Below are positions 8,654 through 18,349 of a stretch of DNA of 64,000 nt, in pieces. The position numbers and the translations under genes were made by a program. The stretch covers positions 1 through 64,000 of the forward strand of contig CAZFHS010000004.1 of the NCBI GenBank assembly GCA_964518955.1. Reading direction: 5' to 3'. The stretch's first letter is position 1; every line of letters starts with the position of its first letter. The DNA comes from JBDGYW01 sp964518955 (GTDB lineage Bacteria; Gemmatimonadota; Gemmatimonadetes; Gemmatimonadales; GWC2-71-9). The notes under the pieces are model-generated. The model searched no databases. It was given only the letters and a program-made list of their open reading frames with translations, and was not told the origin of the DNA.

Positions 8654-10381
8654 ATGTTGAGTGCTTTCAGAGCAAGCGTTGGGGTGCTGATGCCGGCTGC
8701 ATTAATCGTGACTGCTTGTGTTGAATCGGGTTCAACCGACCTCGTGCTACGGGGCGGCAAGGTAGCCACGGTTGACCCGGGATTCTCGATCCACCAGGCC
8801 GTTGCGGTGAAGGACGGCAAGATCGCCTACGTGGGATCGGACGATGGGGTCGATGAGTTTGTCGGGCGCAGGACCCGAGTGATCGACCTCGAGGGTATGC
8901 TGGTGACGCCAGGAATGGTTGACGCCCACGGTCATCCGTTCAACCTGGGAAATGCGGATGAACCGGAAACCTTCTCTGTCCGCGGCTCCGCGAGCTGGGA
9001 TGAAGTGGTAGAAAGAGTTGCGACCAAGATTGCGACCATGGAGCCGGGCGAATGGCTCATCGGTGGCGGTTGGTACCAGGACGACTGGGTAGACAACACG
9101 ATCCCCGAGCACAACGGCCTGAGCGCGGTATCTCCCGACAATCCTGTATTTCTCTATCGGCGTGGCGGCAATTCTGCGTTCGTGAACGCGAAGGCGCTCG
9201 AGATTGCCGGAATCGATTCGGGTACTCCGGACCCATACGGTGGCGTGATTGGACGGAAAGCCGATGGCTCCCCTTCGGGGTTCCTCGTCAACATGGCGAA
9301 CAACATGGTCTCCGATCACTTCCCCGAGCCTGACCGGCCGCTCTCCTGGTACATGGAAGTCTACAAGCGTGCAGCCGAGAGAGCCAACGAAGTCGGCCTA
9401 ACAGGTTGGCACGATGCGGGGATCGGGCCGACGCTGATCGATGCGTACAAGGCCCTGGTCGATGAAGGCGAACTCAATGTGCGTGTGAACGCCATGTTGC
9501 AGAATCCCAGGCGCGGCGATCTGGAGGAGTACTTCAGTGAGCACCGTGTCGTGAACTACGGCGGGCGCGATCTCTTCCAGGTACGAAGTGTGAAGGTGTT
9601 CTTCGACGGCGCCCTCGGTTCGCGTGGAGCAGCGCTCCTAGAGCCGTACTCCGATGACCCGGGCAATGTCGGCATCTACGAGATACGGCCTGAGCATCTC
9701 TACGAGGTTTCGATTGCTGCACTCAACACTGGCATGCAGGTGTGCCCCCACTCCATCGGCACAAGAGCCGTGAGAGAAAACCTCGATATCTATGAGCGCG
9801 CATTCGTTGGCTACGACGGTTCGACTGACAACGTGCGGTTCCGAGTAGAACACGCGGAGCTGGTAACTCCCGAAGACGTGCCGAGGTTCGGTGAAATGGG
9901 TGTGATTCCGTCGGTACAGCCGATCCACCACACCTCAGACATGGAATTCCTCCCGTTCAGGCTTGGTCCAAATCGCACGCAATCGTACGCAAGCCCGTGG
10001 CTTTCCTTGGTTGAAACAGGAAGCGTACTGGCATTTGGATCGGATCACACGATCTACTCGCACAATCCTCTCACCGGGTTCTACGCGGCCATCACACGTC
10101 AGAACGAAGACGGCACGCCCGAAGAGGGTTACTTCGCGGAACAAGCACTCAGTCGCGAGGAAGCGTTGAGGGGATACACTACTGGTCCCGCATACGCAGC
10201 GTTCCTGGAAGACAAGGTAGGATCGATTGAGGTTGGGAAATACGCCGATATGGTTGTGTTCGATCGCGACATTCTCGAAGTACCACCGTTAGAGATACTC
10301 GAAACGAAGGTTCTGTTCACGATCGTCGATGGGCGTGTCGTGCACGAAAACGCCGAGCCTGGCAGATACCGATTGGAGTGA
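8654..10381 (+). CDS. Lipoprotein amidohydrolase (YtcJ-like, amidohydrolase family 3)
   Basis: 575 residues from the ATG at 8654, which follows a GGAGG; a GTG at 8639 is in frame but overlaps that site. Residues 1-22 form a lipoprotein signal ending V-T-A-C, so C22 is the probable lipid anchor and the enzyme is periplasmic. The metal motif A-H-G-H-P marks the beta-1 HxH of the amidohydrolase TIM barrel. The sequence continues through D-A-G-I-G and F-x-D-G-A-L-G-S-R-G-A segments and an S-D-H-T loop near the end, all typical of YtcJ/NfdA-type N-acyl or formamide hydrolases. The C-terminal V-D-G-R-V-V-H is the usual urease-like beta-sandwich end. Substrate unknown. Its stop touches the second, paralogous gene. 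Confidence 0.87.
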   Translation: MLSAFRASVGVLMPAALIVTACVESGSTDLVLRGGKVATVDPGFSIHQAVAVKDGKIAYVGSDDGVDEFVGRRTRVIDLEGMLVTPGMVDAHGHPFNLGNADEPETFSVRGSASWDEVVERVATKIATMEPGEWLIGGGWYQDDWVDNTIPEHNGLSAVSPDNPVFLYRRGGNSAFVNAKALEIAGIDSGTPDPYGGVIGRKADGSPSGFLVNMANNMVSDHFPEPDRPLSWYMEVYKRAAERANEVGLTGWHDAGIGPTLIDAYKALVDEGELNVRVNAMLQNPRRGDLEEYFSEHRVVNYGGRDLFQVRSVKVFFDGALGSRGAALLEPYSDDPGNVGIYEIRPEHLYEVSIAALNTGMQVCPHSIGTRAVRENLDIYERAFVGYDGSTDNVRFRVEHAELVTPEDVPRFGEMGVIPSVQPIHHTSDMEFLPFRLGPNRTQSYASPWLSLVETGSVLAFGSDHTIYSHNPLTGFYAAITRQNEDGTPEEGYFAEQALSREEALRGYTTGPAYAAFLEDKVGSIEVGKYADMVVFDRDILEVPPLEILETKVLFTIVDGRVVHENAEPGRYRLE

Positions 10382-10383
10382 CG

Positions 10384-12159
10384 ATGTCGAGAAGAGCCCT
10401 AACCACGACTTTGCCTGTGCTGATCGCCGCACCACTACTCCTGAGCGCATGCGGCCAACAACACGCAGACCTGATACTGACGAACGCGGCTGTCTACACG
10501 ATGGAAGAGAATCAACCTTGGGCAAGCACTGTCGTAATCACGGACAATGTGATCACTGCCGTACTTGGAGAGGGCGAGGATACATCCCCGCACGAAGGAA
10601 CCGACACTCGGGTCGTCGACATGGATGGTGCCTTCATCATGCCTGGTTTCATCGACAGCCACACGCACTTCGACGGCTACGGATCCATCCTGAACGACGC
10701 CGATCTCATGGCCGTGAGCGAGGACAACGGCCTGATAGCCGAACTGAAACGTGTCACAGCGATCCTACCTGAAGGAGAGTGGATCACGCGTGGATCGTGG
10801 GATGGACATCGGCTTTGGGAGGCAGACTGGAGGGAGCGCGAAAGACTCAAGATAGGTCGCTGGGAACCTCATCGTAGCACCATCGATTCTATCACTCCGA
10901 ATCATCCGGTGTTCGTGAACAGTTGGGACCGCGAGCTCTACCTCGCAAACACACTCGCACTCAGAGCCGCTGGTCTCGAGAATACGATACTCCCTGGAAT
11001 GCAGCGAAGGCACGACGGTAGTCCGACCGGACTCATCCGTGGTGATTCCCCCGCGATCGACTCGATTCGCGCCGTGATAGCACCCAAGTCTGATGAGCGA
11101 CGCCTCAATGAACTGCGTGCCGGCCTCAGGGAACTTGCTCGCCAGGGAATAACCGAAATTCACGACATCACCGACGAACCGTATCCGCAGTATTACGCGA
11201 CACTGCACGAGAACGGTGAGTTGACTGCACGTGTGTGGATGCGCCTCGACTTGAGTCGGAGCAGCGAGATCGCAGAGGCTGACATCGAAATGAACACGCA
11301 CCCCGTCACAGGAGAGCGCGACCGGTACCTGCGTTATGGTGCGTACAAGGGGTACATGGACGGTCTCATGGGATCTCACGGTGCGCTGCTTTACGAGCCT
11401 TACACAGACGATCCGTCAACCAGCGGTCACTACCGTCGGCACACGAGTGACGATCCAAATCTGATAGAGCCAAACTTGGACAAGATTCATCAGATGATGA
11501 GAGTCGCGGTCGAGGATGGGTACATCATCAACACGCATGCGATCGGAGACCTGGGGATCTCACTGGTGCTCGATCAGTACCAGCAACTCGCCAATGAATA
11601 CGGTCTCGACGCGATCTCACGGTCACGAGTGATCCATGCCCAGACGATGCGAGACGAACACTTCCAGCGGTTCGCCTCTCTCGAGACCATCGCGGAAGTG
11701 AATCCAAGCATGCTCGAGGATGACATGCGGTGGATCATCCGGCGACTCGGGCCGGAGCGTGAAAGGCTGTCGCACAATTTCAAGAGCTTCATCGACCAAG
11801 GAGTAGTGACAGTCGGCGGTTCCGACATTCCCGGAGCGCAAGGAGCAACGTTCAAGAACCATCCAAAGAACATCTTCAATGCTCTGGTGAACCGAACCAG
11901 GAACGATGGAACACCTGAGGGCGGCTGGCTGCCCGAACAGAAAATCTCGATGCACGACGCAATCAAGATGTACACGCTCGATGCGGCATACAGCGTCTTT
12001 GACGAAGATGTGCGGGGATCGATAAAGGTCGGGAAGCTTGCGGACCTCACGGTGTGCGATCTGAACCTCATCGAGATCGACCCGACTGAAGTTCTCAACA
12101 TGGACATCGTGATGACGGTGGTGGATGGGAGGGTCGTGTACGAGCAGGGTGCCATGTAG
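10384..12159 (+). CDS. Second lipoprotein amidohydrolase (YtcJ-like)
   Basis: 591 residues. The ATG at 10384 lies 2 bases after the stop of its neighbour and 5 bases after a GGAG; a GTG at 10378 would overlap that site and is less likely. The signal peptide ends L-L-S-A-C (C23), again a lipobox. I-D-S-H-T-H-F holds the HxH metal ligands; F-M-D-G-L-M-G-S-H-G-A and G-G-S-D-I-P near the end are the corresponding barrel loops. It is a diverged paralogue of the preceding gene, with the same domain order, so the pair probably arose by tandem duplication and works on related exported substrates. A strong hairpin follows the stop. Confidence 0.87.
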   Translation: MSRRALTTTLPVLIAAPLLLSACGQQHADLILTNAAVYTMEENQPWASTVVITDNVITAVLGEGEDTSPHEGTDTRVVDMDGAFIMPGFIDSHTHFDGYGSILNDADLMAVSEDNGLIAELKRVTAILPEGEWITRGSWDGHRLWEADWRERERLKIGRWEPHRSTIDSITPNHPVFVNSWDRELYLANTLALRAAGLENTILPGMQRRHDGSPTGLIRGDSPAIDSIRAVIAPKSDERRLNELRAGLRELARQGITEIHDITDEPYPQYYATLHENGELTARVWMRLDLSRSSEIAEADIEMNTHPVTGERDRYLRYGAYKGYMDGLMGSHGALLYEPYTDDPSTSGHYRRHTSDDPNLIEPNLDKIHQMMRVAVEDGYIINTHAIGDLGISLVLDQYQQLANEYGLDAISRSRVIHAQTMRDEHFQRFASLETIAEVNPSMLEDDMRWIIRRLGPERERLSHNFKSFIDQGVVTVGGSDIPGAQGATFKNHPKNIFNALVNRTRNDGTPEGGWLPEQKISMHDAIKMYTLDAAYSVFDEDVRGSIKVGKLADLTVCDLNLIEIDPTEVLNMDIVMTVVDGRVVYEQGAM

Positions 12160-12194
12160 GTCGCGGCGCAGTTCATCTGTCTTTCGACCGCGAG

Positions 12195-12222
12195 CGAGTC
12201 GCCAGCCGGAGTTGGCGGCTCG
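12195..12222 (+). terminator. Hairpin terminator after the amidohydrolase pair
   Basis: A 12-base stem (ten Watson-Crick pairs and two G-U pairs) closes on the tetraloop CGGA and is followed by TTCTCCTTCTCC. It sits 36 bases after the stop of the second amidohydrolase and before the PadR promoter. Confidence 0.6.
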
Positions 12223-12276
12223 TTCTCCTTCTCCCAATCGAACGCCAGAGAAGCGGGCGACATCCAATCAACGCAC

Positions 12277-12309
12277 TTGACGTACAAATAGCGGCGGTTA
12301 TCATATATG
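12277..12309 (+). promoter_or_regulatory. Promoter and candidate operator of PadR/ADOP unit 1
   Basis: TTGACG (12277-12282) and TATCAT (12299-12304) with a 16-base spacer make a good sigma-70 promoter about 40 bases upstream of the PadR start. The perfect palindrome CATATATG (12302-12309) overlaps the -10 box and is a plausible site for repression by the PadR product itself. Confidence 0.5.
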
Positions 12310-12352
12310 TTATTCGCCTCTATGTCAGACGCCTTGATTTGGGAGACTGACC

Positions 12353-12721
12353 GTGCCCACGACACGCAACGATGATTCGAGTTCTCCACTGAACCCGCGC
12401 GTCTTTTTGATTCTCCTCGCGTTTGCGGAAGGACCATCCCATGGGTACGAGATCCGGAAGATAGCTGAGGCCCTTTCGGGCGAAACGATCAAGCTAGATG
12501 CGGGGTCGCTCTACCGATCGATCGCACAGCTATTGGACCAGGGATTGATCGAAGAACTCGATCCAACGCCTGACGCAGACACGACCGACTCGCGTAGACG
12601 GTACTACGGTCTGACGCCGCGCGGCCGGGACCTGGCCGCGGCCGAGGCGGAACGGTTGGCGGGTCTGGTGCAGCACGCCGCATGCAGCGGATTGATCAAA
12701 TCACCTAAGGCGGCGCACTAA
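12353..12721 (+). CDS. PadR-family transcriptional regulator (unit 1)
   Basis: 122 residues with a GTG start. The winged-helix region contains the PadR signature H-G-Y-E-I (about 31-35), G-S-L-Y-R-S-I (50-56), and the wing R-R-x-Y-x-L-T-P-x-G-R. The protein is a PadR-s1 type with a single C-terminal dimerisation helix. The first residues are disordered and polar. Its TAA overlaps the ATG of the ADOP permease (TAATG), a strict pairing repeated twice more in this window. PadR proteins of this type usually repress their own operon and are released by small molecules; the palindrome at its promoter fits self-regulation. Confidence 0.9.
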   Translation: MPTTRNDDSSSPLNPRVFLILLAFAEGPSHGYEIRKIAEALSGETIKLDAGSLYRSIAQLLDQGLIEELDPTPDADTTDSRRRYYGLTPRGRDLAAAEAERLAGLVQHAACSGLIKSPKAAH

Positions 12722-15474
12722 TGCGACCAGGCACGTTTCCGGACAGAGTCGTGTTTTCCCTGCTGTTGCTCGCCTATCCACAGGCGATGCGAAAACGATT
12801 TGCGGAGGAGATGCGACTCTTTGTGGCGGACAGCTACCGCGAGAGCGTCGGCGGTACGGCGGTACGTCGGTACGGCGGTAGGAGTTCATTTCAATTCTGG
12901 GTTCGGACTTACTGGCTCCTCTTCACGAACGGAATTGGGTGTCGGCTGGACCAGCGGCGCGGCAGACGAATGCGTCGGGCAAATCGTATTCCTACTCCGC
13001 CAAGCCTTGGAAGCCGTATCAACGTCACTGACCGCGTCGGCAACCTCGGACGGCAGTTGAAGCATGCATTCCGGAGCTTGAGGCGTACACCAGGATTCAC
13101 CCTCACCTCGGTGCTGACACTGGGTTTGGGCACCGGCGCGTGCACCACGATCTTCTGTGTAGTGTACCCGGTTCTGCTCGCTCCCCTCCCCTATCCGGAG
13201 GCCGAGGAGATCGCATCGCTGTACGAGAAAAGTCCCGGACCAGAGGGGCGTATGGGTTGGGTGTCGCCGCTTACGCTTCGCGACTGGCAAGAGCGCAGCA
13301 GACAATTCGAACGAATTTCGTCGTATCGCCTGAACATTTTCACCTGGACGGGTGGGCCCGATCCTGCCTTGCTTCAGGGTTGGGCGGTGTCGGCAGGGTA
13401 CTTCCCGACGATGGGTCTACCCATGACACTGGGGCGGGGGTTTGCTGCATCTGAAGAACAACCTGGGAACGAACGTGTGGTCGTAATATCACACGGGTTC
13501 TGGAGTCAGCAATTCGGTGCGGACCGGGGTGTATTGGGTCGCACACTTGCTTTTGACGGTGTGGCACACACCGTCGTTGGTGTGGCTAACCACGACATCG
13601 ACTTCCCTCCCGGGGGCGACTACTGGGTACCCGCCACATTCGACTACGACCGTGAGTACCGCGACTTCCGATACCTCGGCGTCGTCGGCCGACTGAGAGA
13701 AGGAGTGAGCATCGCCGACGGCCAGGCCGAGTTGGCTCAAATATCAGAAACGCTCGCGGCAGAATACCCGGAGACCAATGCCGGCTGGAGCGCCGAGGCG
13801 CGCGGGTTGAAAGAGACTCAGGTGGCCGGTGTTCGACCCATACTGATCGGGATAACGGTAGCCGTAGGCTTGTTGCTCGTTATAGCCGTCGGCAACGTCA
13901 CCAACCTCGCCATAGGGCGGAGCACCGGCAGGCAGACCGATGTCGCGGTGCGGCGCGCCCTGGGTGCCAGCAACGCCGCTATCGCAGGCATGTGCATTAC
14001 CGAGTCGCTCGTGATGGCGATGTTGGGAAGTGCCGTTGGAGTGTTTCTCGCAGCTTGGGGTGCGAACGCGCTATCGACCTTTGCTCTTCGTTCGTTGCCC
14101 TACACATCATCCATCTCTGTCGATGCTCGTGCGCTCGGGTTTGCCCTACTCGCAGCGGCATTGGTTGGACTTGTGCTCGGCCTGCTTGCCGTTGTCACAT
14201 CGGGTAGCAACGATCTTGGTGACGCGTTGAAAGCCGGCGGGCGTGGAAGTGGGTCGACCTCACGGGCGCATCGTGTCAGAGAGGGTGTTTTGATCGCGCA
14301 GGTGGGTATGGCGCTCGCACTGCTGGTGGGAGCGACTTATCTCGCGCAGAGCCTCTACAATCTCAGCCGAGTCAATGTGGGTTTCTCTCCCGACAGTTTG
14401 CTCACCTTCAGCTACGACCTACCAGGTGCGTGGGATCAGGACGCAGGCAATTTGCGCACTTTCTACAGGGATGCCCTAGAACGCATTGTAGGGGTTCCCG
14501 GTGTCCAGGCGGCGGCAGCAGTTACCCCGATGCCGATGGAAATGGGAAGCGTTCCGAGCTCCTGGTCGCTGCCGCGCGATGTTATAGACGGGGCTGACCC
14601 AACCGTGATGGCCCACATGAGAACGGTGACACCGGGCTACTTCGACACAATGGGCATCAGGTTGTTGAGCGGCCGCTCTTTCGACGTCACGGATCGTGAT
14701 GACTCAGAACCGGTGGCGCTGGTGAACCGCGCATTCGTCGACCGTTACCTCCAAGGGCGCTCAGCACTGGGTGTGAGGATCACCGCCGGTGAGGTAGACG
14801 CCCAGGAGTCGGATTGGAGCACGATCGTGGGTGTGGTGGACGACGTGAGGTTCAGGTCGCTATCGACTGAGGGCGAGCCGGAGATCTACATCCCGATGCA
14901 GCAGTTCCCGTCTGGTTGGGGACACCTGGTCGTACGCGCCGACGGGCCGCGTGATGTTGTGGTCGGAGCTGTCACAAGCGCCGTGCAGCAGGTCGAGCCC
15001 GACTTACCGTTGGCGAACATCAAGAGCGGCGAGGAGATCATCGCCGATCAATCCAGGGTCTCGCGAACCAGTACGGCACTGACATCATTGTTCGCCCTGG
15101 CGGCGACGGTGCTAGCCGTGATCGGAATACTCGGCATGCTCTCCATCGTCGTTGCTCAGCGGACGAAGGAGATCGGACTGCGGATCGCGTTGGGCGCAGA
15201 CTCCGGCAGCATCTGGAAAATCGTTCTACTTCGGGGCATGAGGCCGGTGTTGCTCGGGCTCGCGCTCGGCGTTGCTATCTCATTGGGAGCTACCCGCCTA
15301 ACCGGTTACCTGGCAACAACCCGCCTGTTGGAACTCCAGGCCCACGACGTGAGCGCAATAAACCCACTCATTTTCCTGATTCCCACAATTGGGCTCGCAA
15401 TAATTGGCATGGCCGTATGCGTCGTACCAGGTGTGAGAGCGTCGAGGGTCGATCCGGTGGGACTGCTGCGCTGA
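12721..15474 (+). CDS. ADOP-type ABC permease (MacB/FtsX-like), unit 1
   Basis: 917 residues. An N-terminal cytoplasmic prefix domain (about 10-100, with L-L-L-A-Y-P) precedes a transmembrane helix (about 125-150), a periplasmic MacB-type core domain, three central helices, a second periplasmic core domain and three final helices: the duplicated FtsX/MacB architecture of the acidobacterial-type duplicated orphan permeases. The repeated A-L-G-A motif occurs at the cytoplasmic ends of both halves (V-R-R-A-L-G-A and L-R-I-A-L-G-A), where an ABC ATPase would dock. No ATPase gene adjoins it, so the partner is encoded elsewhere or absent. It is translationally coupled to PadR. Confidence 0.9.
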   Translation: MRPGTFPDRVVFSLLLLAYPQAMRKRFAEEMRLFVADSYRESVGGTAVRRYGGRSSFQFWVRTYWLLFTNGIGCRLDQRRGRRMRRANRIPTPPSLGSRINVTDRVGNLGRQLKHAFRSLRRTPGFTLTSVLTLGLGTGACTTIFCVVYPVLLAPLPYPEAEEIASLYEKSPGPEGRMGWVSPLTLRDWQERSRQFERISSYRLNIFTWTGGPDPALLQGWAVSAGYFPTMGLPMTLGRGFAASEEQPGNERVVVISHGFWSQQFGADRGVLGRTLAFDGVAHTVVGVANHDIDFPPGGDYWVPATFDYDREYRDFRYLGVVGRLREGVSIADGQAELAQISETLAAEYPETNAGWSAEARGLKETQVAGVRPILIGITVAVGLLLVIAVGNVTNLAIGRSTGRQTDVAVRRALGASNAAIAGMCITESLVMAMLGSAVGVFLAAWGANALSTFALRSLPYTSSISVDARALGFALLAAALVGLVLGLLAVVTSGSNDLGDALKAGGRGSGSTSRAHRVREGVLIAQVGMALALLVGATYLAQSLYNLSRVNVGFSPDSLLTFSYDLPGAWDQDAGNLRTFYRDALERIVGVPGVQAAAAVTPMPMEMGSVPSSWSLPRDVIDGADPTVMAHMRTVTPGYFDTMGIRLLSGRSFDVTDRDDSEPVALVNRAFVDRYLQGRSALGVRITAGEVDAQESDWSTIVGVVDDVRFRSLSTEGEPEIYIPMQQFPSGWGHLVVRADGPRDVVVGAVTSAVQQVEPDLPLANIKSGEEIIADQSRVSRTSTALTSLFALAATVLAVIGILGMLSIVVAQRTKEIGLRIALGADSGSIWKIVLLRGMRPVLLGLALGVAISLGATRLTGYLATTRLLELQAHDVSAINPLIFLIPTIGLAIIGMAVCVVPGVRASRVDPVGLLR

Positions 15475-15494
15475 GTGACGCCGAGACACCGCAA

Positions 15495-15529
15495 GGAGGC
15501 AGCAGTGGCGTACCACCGCTGCCCCCTCC
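15495..15529. terminator. Hairpin between convergent genes
   Basis: An 11-base stem with one mismatch closes on the loop CGTA (stem core 15498-15523) in the 85-base gap between the converging ADOP permease and M14 peptidase genes. There is no T-run, so if it terminates it probably does so in both directions with help. Confidence 0.45.
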
Positions 15530-15559
15530 TCGACCTCCTGTAGTCAGCGATTCAGGCCG

Positions 15560-18169
15560 CTACGGAACCTGGATCTGATCCCCAAAGAACACCGCATTCA
15601 GAAACAGCTTGTTCGTACCGCGCCAGTACCCGCGGAAGTTGGTGTTGTCCACGAGCAACACCACTGTGCCTCTACCGAGCCTGTCGGCCATCACCGAAGG
15701 CGAACCACGAAGCCATTCCCGATTTTGGTTGGAGATGTAACCGGCCAGCCATGGTTCATCCTCTACGAGTTGGGCCACTGTACTGTATTCGCTCTCGCTC
15801 GGCACGAAAAACATGTTGTGATCGCGCCAGACCGGTAGGAACCGGCGATGGTAACCAAAAGCGAGCGGGTGCGTTGTGTCGAGATCGGCTTCCCAAATCG
15901 AACCGCCGATCCTCTGTGCGCCCTCGAAGTCGCCGGCATCGGCATAATCACGCCGTGAGGTGGCTTCCTCTTCGTCTTCGTCCTCGGTCGCAGGTTCACC
16001 GATGCCCGGCTCGGCGACATTCGGCGTGAGCCCGTTTCTAGTGGCCCATGCCGCTGCCTGCCGCTGGACGATCAATGTTCCGCCTCCCCGGACCCATGCT
16101 TTGAGATTCTCGAGCCGGTTGCCCGAAAATACGCTCAGGTCTCCAGACACCAACACCAAGACGTTATAGTTCGACCAGTTCACCCGTCCGATGTCGGTGA
16201 CGTCCACCTTCGTCATCGGCATTGCGATCCGCTGATCCATCAAGTGCCAGATCTGGCCGGCCTCGTAAGACGATACGCCTTCACCCATGAGCATCAGCAC
16301 ACGCGGTTCGCGCACCGGCCTGAAGTTTCCGCTGCCGAGGTCGATACCTTCTACCGCGAATCCCGTCAGCGCGCTATGAATGGGAATATTCGCTTCTGTA
16401 GCGGCAGCCATAACAGCTGCGTGAACCGAATCGGGGCTGAGGTTCTGATTGCTCAGCGGTATCGAGATCGAACCGCGCGGAAAAGACACGGCTCCATTCG
16501 TGGTACGCGCTGTAAAGGGTTTGAAAGCGGCCTCGGCTCGTACACCCGCAGCCTGCATCGCATAAAGCGCGCGAGGTGCATTGGAGTTGTTCCAATCCAT
16601 TAGATATGCGATCGAGCTGCGTGCCACAGGTCCTGCACCCTCGAGTGCGGGGATTTCGGTGACTCGTTCACCCATTGGGAGACGCCCACTCGTGATCGCG
16701 TGGTCTGGTATGCCATACGCAAGGCTCATCGTCCAAGCCGATACGTCGTAGAACACGCTGTCCGCGAATGTTTCTGCGCGGTCGAAAATCGAGCGCGCGA
16801 GTCGGTACAGGGGCTGGCTCGTGGGAACGACCCAGGCGTTGCCCGGTTCGAACGCGACGCCGTTACCCTGCTGAGTCGAACTCAGCTCGTACACCTCGAT
16901 GCGGTGCCAGAGAAGGTAGTCGATGAACTCACGGTTGAGAGTCGGGTCGTGAGGGTGACCGAACACCCAGCCGGCCACTTCGTATTCGTTCGCTTCGGTA
17001 ATCGCAGATTCAAAAAACTCACGCTGGTATTGCTGCAACGTTTCGCTATTGTCGACTGCGCCCCTGACCGATGCCATTCCGGTGCGCAGCTGGTTTCTGA
17101 CGGTGAAAGCGAGGGTAAGCTCGCCGTGGTGGGTACTCTGCTGAACGAACCCACGAGAGCTCGCCTGCTCGAACAACACTGAAAATCCGCCTAGAAAGGC
17201 AGGATAGGACGAACCATACCCCGGGTAGAACTTGTCGAAAACTTCCTTGGTGTAGTAGAACGCGCCTATCTCATCCAAAGCGTCAACCCAAAGCTCCGTG
17301 AATATGGGCGTGATGCCAGTGAAGAGGCGTTCAGGAAGCAGCGGGTTCCACCCCACGACCGGCTCAGGCGGCTCGAAGAAGTACGAGCTGTTCGTGCCCA
17401 TTTCGTGGTGGTCTGTTACCAGGTTGGCGCGCCACCTGTGGTGAAAATCGACACGGGCCCGGCTCTCCGGATTCACCAGCAAATACCAGTCGCGGTTCAG
17501 GTCGAACCAATAGTGGTTGGTGCGTCCACCCGGCCACCACTCGTTGTGCTCTCTGTCGAGAGGATCTGAGACGAATGGTTCCGCCCTGTTCAACGTGGTC
17601 CACTCGATGAATCGCGCCCGGCCATCCGGGTTTAAGGTCGGCTCGACGTGGAAGACTCCCTCGCTGAGGATTCGTTCGTGCTCTGCACCGGTGCCGGCAA
17701 CGAGCCAGTACGCCATCAGCAACGAGGCTTCCCCTCCCGAGTTCTCATTGCCGTGAATGTTAGAACCCAGGTGGGCAATGACCGGGATGTCACCGCCCGG
17801 CGCAGCACCTGGCTCTAGAGATGCCAGGTGTTCCTGCCGGATCGTTTCCAGGCGTGCATGGTTTGCAGGCGACGTCACCGTCAACACCGGCATCGGACGA
17901 AGTTCGTATGTCTTACCGATCGACTGATATGTTGCTCGATCGGAAATCCGAGCCAACTCCTGGAAGTACGACACGATTCTGTCATGCCGAGTGGCGAAAG
18001 TTCCGATAGGGTAGCCGAGGAACTCTTCCGGAGACGGAATGTTCTGATCGAAGGTAGTTCCTGCTGGGAAGAAGTAGTCGTTCTGCGCATCGGTGTGCTC
18101 AGGCACCAGGGCCAAGAGCCCGATGGCCATCAAAACGACAGCGATAAGAAGCGTCGAAAGCTTTGTCAT
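15560..18169 (-). CDS. Large exported M14-family zinc carboxypeptidase-like protein
   Basis: 869 residues from the ATG at 18169; the frame extends further upstream but without a better start. Residues 1-28 are a signal peptide ending T-D-A-Q. The M14 zinc motif is H139-G-N-E142, and the D-L-N-R-D-W segment (224-229) and D-H-H-E (254-257) supply the arginine/asparagine substrate region and further conserved residues. After the peptidase domain the C-terminal half contains a glutamine-amidotransferase-like fold segment (V-R-G-G-G-T-L-I-V), common in this long M14 subfamily. An acidic run of glutamates near residue 750 probably marks a linker. It is convergent with the ADOP permease and divergent from the C1 protease gene. 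Confidence 0.88.
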   Translation of the reverse strand: MTKLSTLLIAVVLMAIGLLALVPEHTDAQNDYFFPAGTTFDQNIPSPEEFLGYPIGTFATRHDRIVSYFQELARISDRATYQSIGKTYELRPMPVLTVTSPANHARLETIRQEHLASLEPGAAPGGDIPVIAHLGSNIHGNENSGGEASLLMAYWLVAGTGAEHERILSEGVFHVEPTLNPDGRARFIEWTTLNRAEPFVSDPLDREHNEWWPGGRTNHYWFDLNRDWYLLVNPESRARVDFHHRWRANLVTDHHEMGTNSSYFFEPPEPVVGWNPLLPERLFTGITPIFTELWVDALDEIGAFYYTKEVFDKFYPGYGSSYPAFLGGFSVLFEQASSRGFVQQSTHHGELTLAFTVRNQLRTGMASVRGAVDNSETLQQYQREFFESAITEANEYEVAGWVFGHPHDPTLNREFIDYLLWHRIEVYELSSTQQGNGVAFEPGNAWVVPTSQPLYRLARSIFDRAETFADSVFYDVSAWTMSLAYGIPDHAITSGRLPMGERVTEIPALEGAGPVARSSIAYLMDWNNSNAPRALYAMQAAGVRAEAAFKPFTARTTNGAVSFPRGSISIPLSNQNLSPDSVHAAVMAAATEANIPIHSALTGFAVEGIDLGSGNFRPVREPRVLMLMGEGVSSYEAGQIWHLMDQRIAMPMTKVDVTDIGRVNWSNYNVLVLVSGDLSVFSGNRLENLKAWVRGGGTLIVQRQAAAWATRNGLTPNVAEPGIGEPATEDEDEEEATSRRDYADAGDFEGAQRIGGSIWEADLDTTHPLAFGYHRRFLPVWRDHNMFFVPSESEYSTVAQLVEDEPWLAGYISNQNREWLRGSPSVMADRLGRGTVVLLVDNTNFRGYWRGTNKLFLNAVFFGDQIQVP

Positions 18170-18349
18170 CGTGTAAACGCCCTCTCGAGTTTGTAGGGTA
18201 AGGCGGTATGGGATTAGTGAACTTAAGCAGAAAGCAGATGAAACTTGACTATCTCTCTCCGACAACTCCGTGGTGTGGGATGAAACATGCAGGTGCGCGG
18301 AGGCGTATCAACAGGTGCTGGGCTTGAATTCATGAACGAGGGCGTTCCA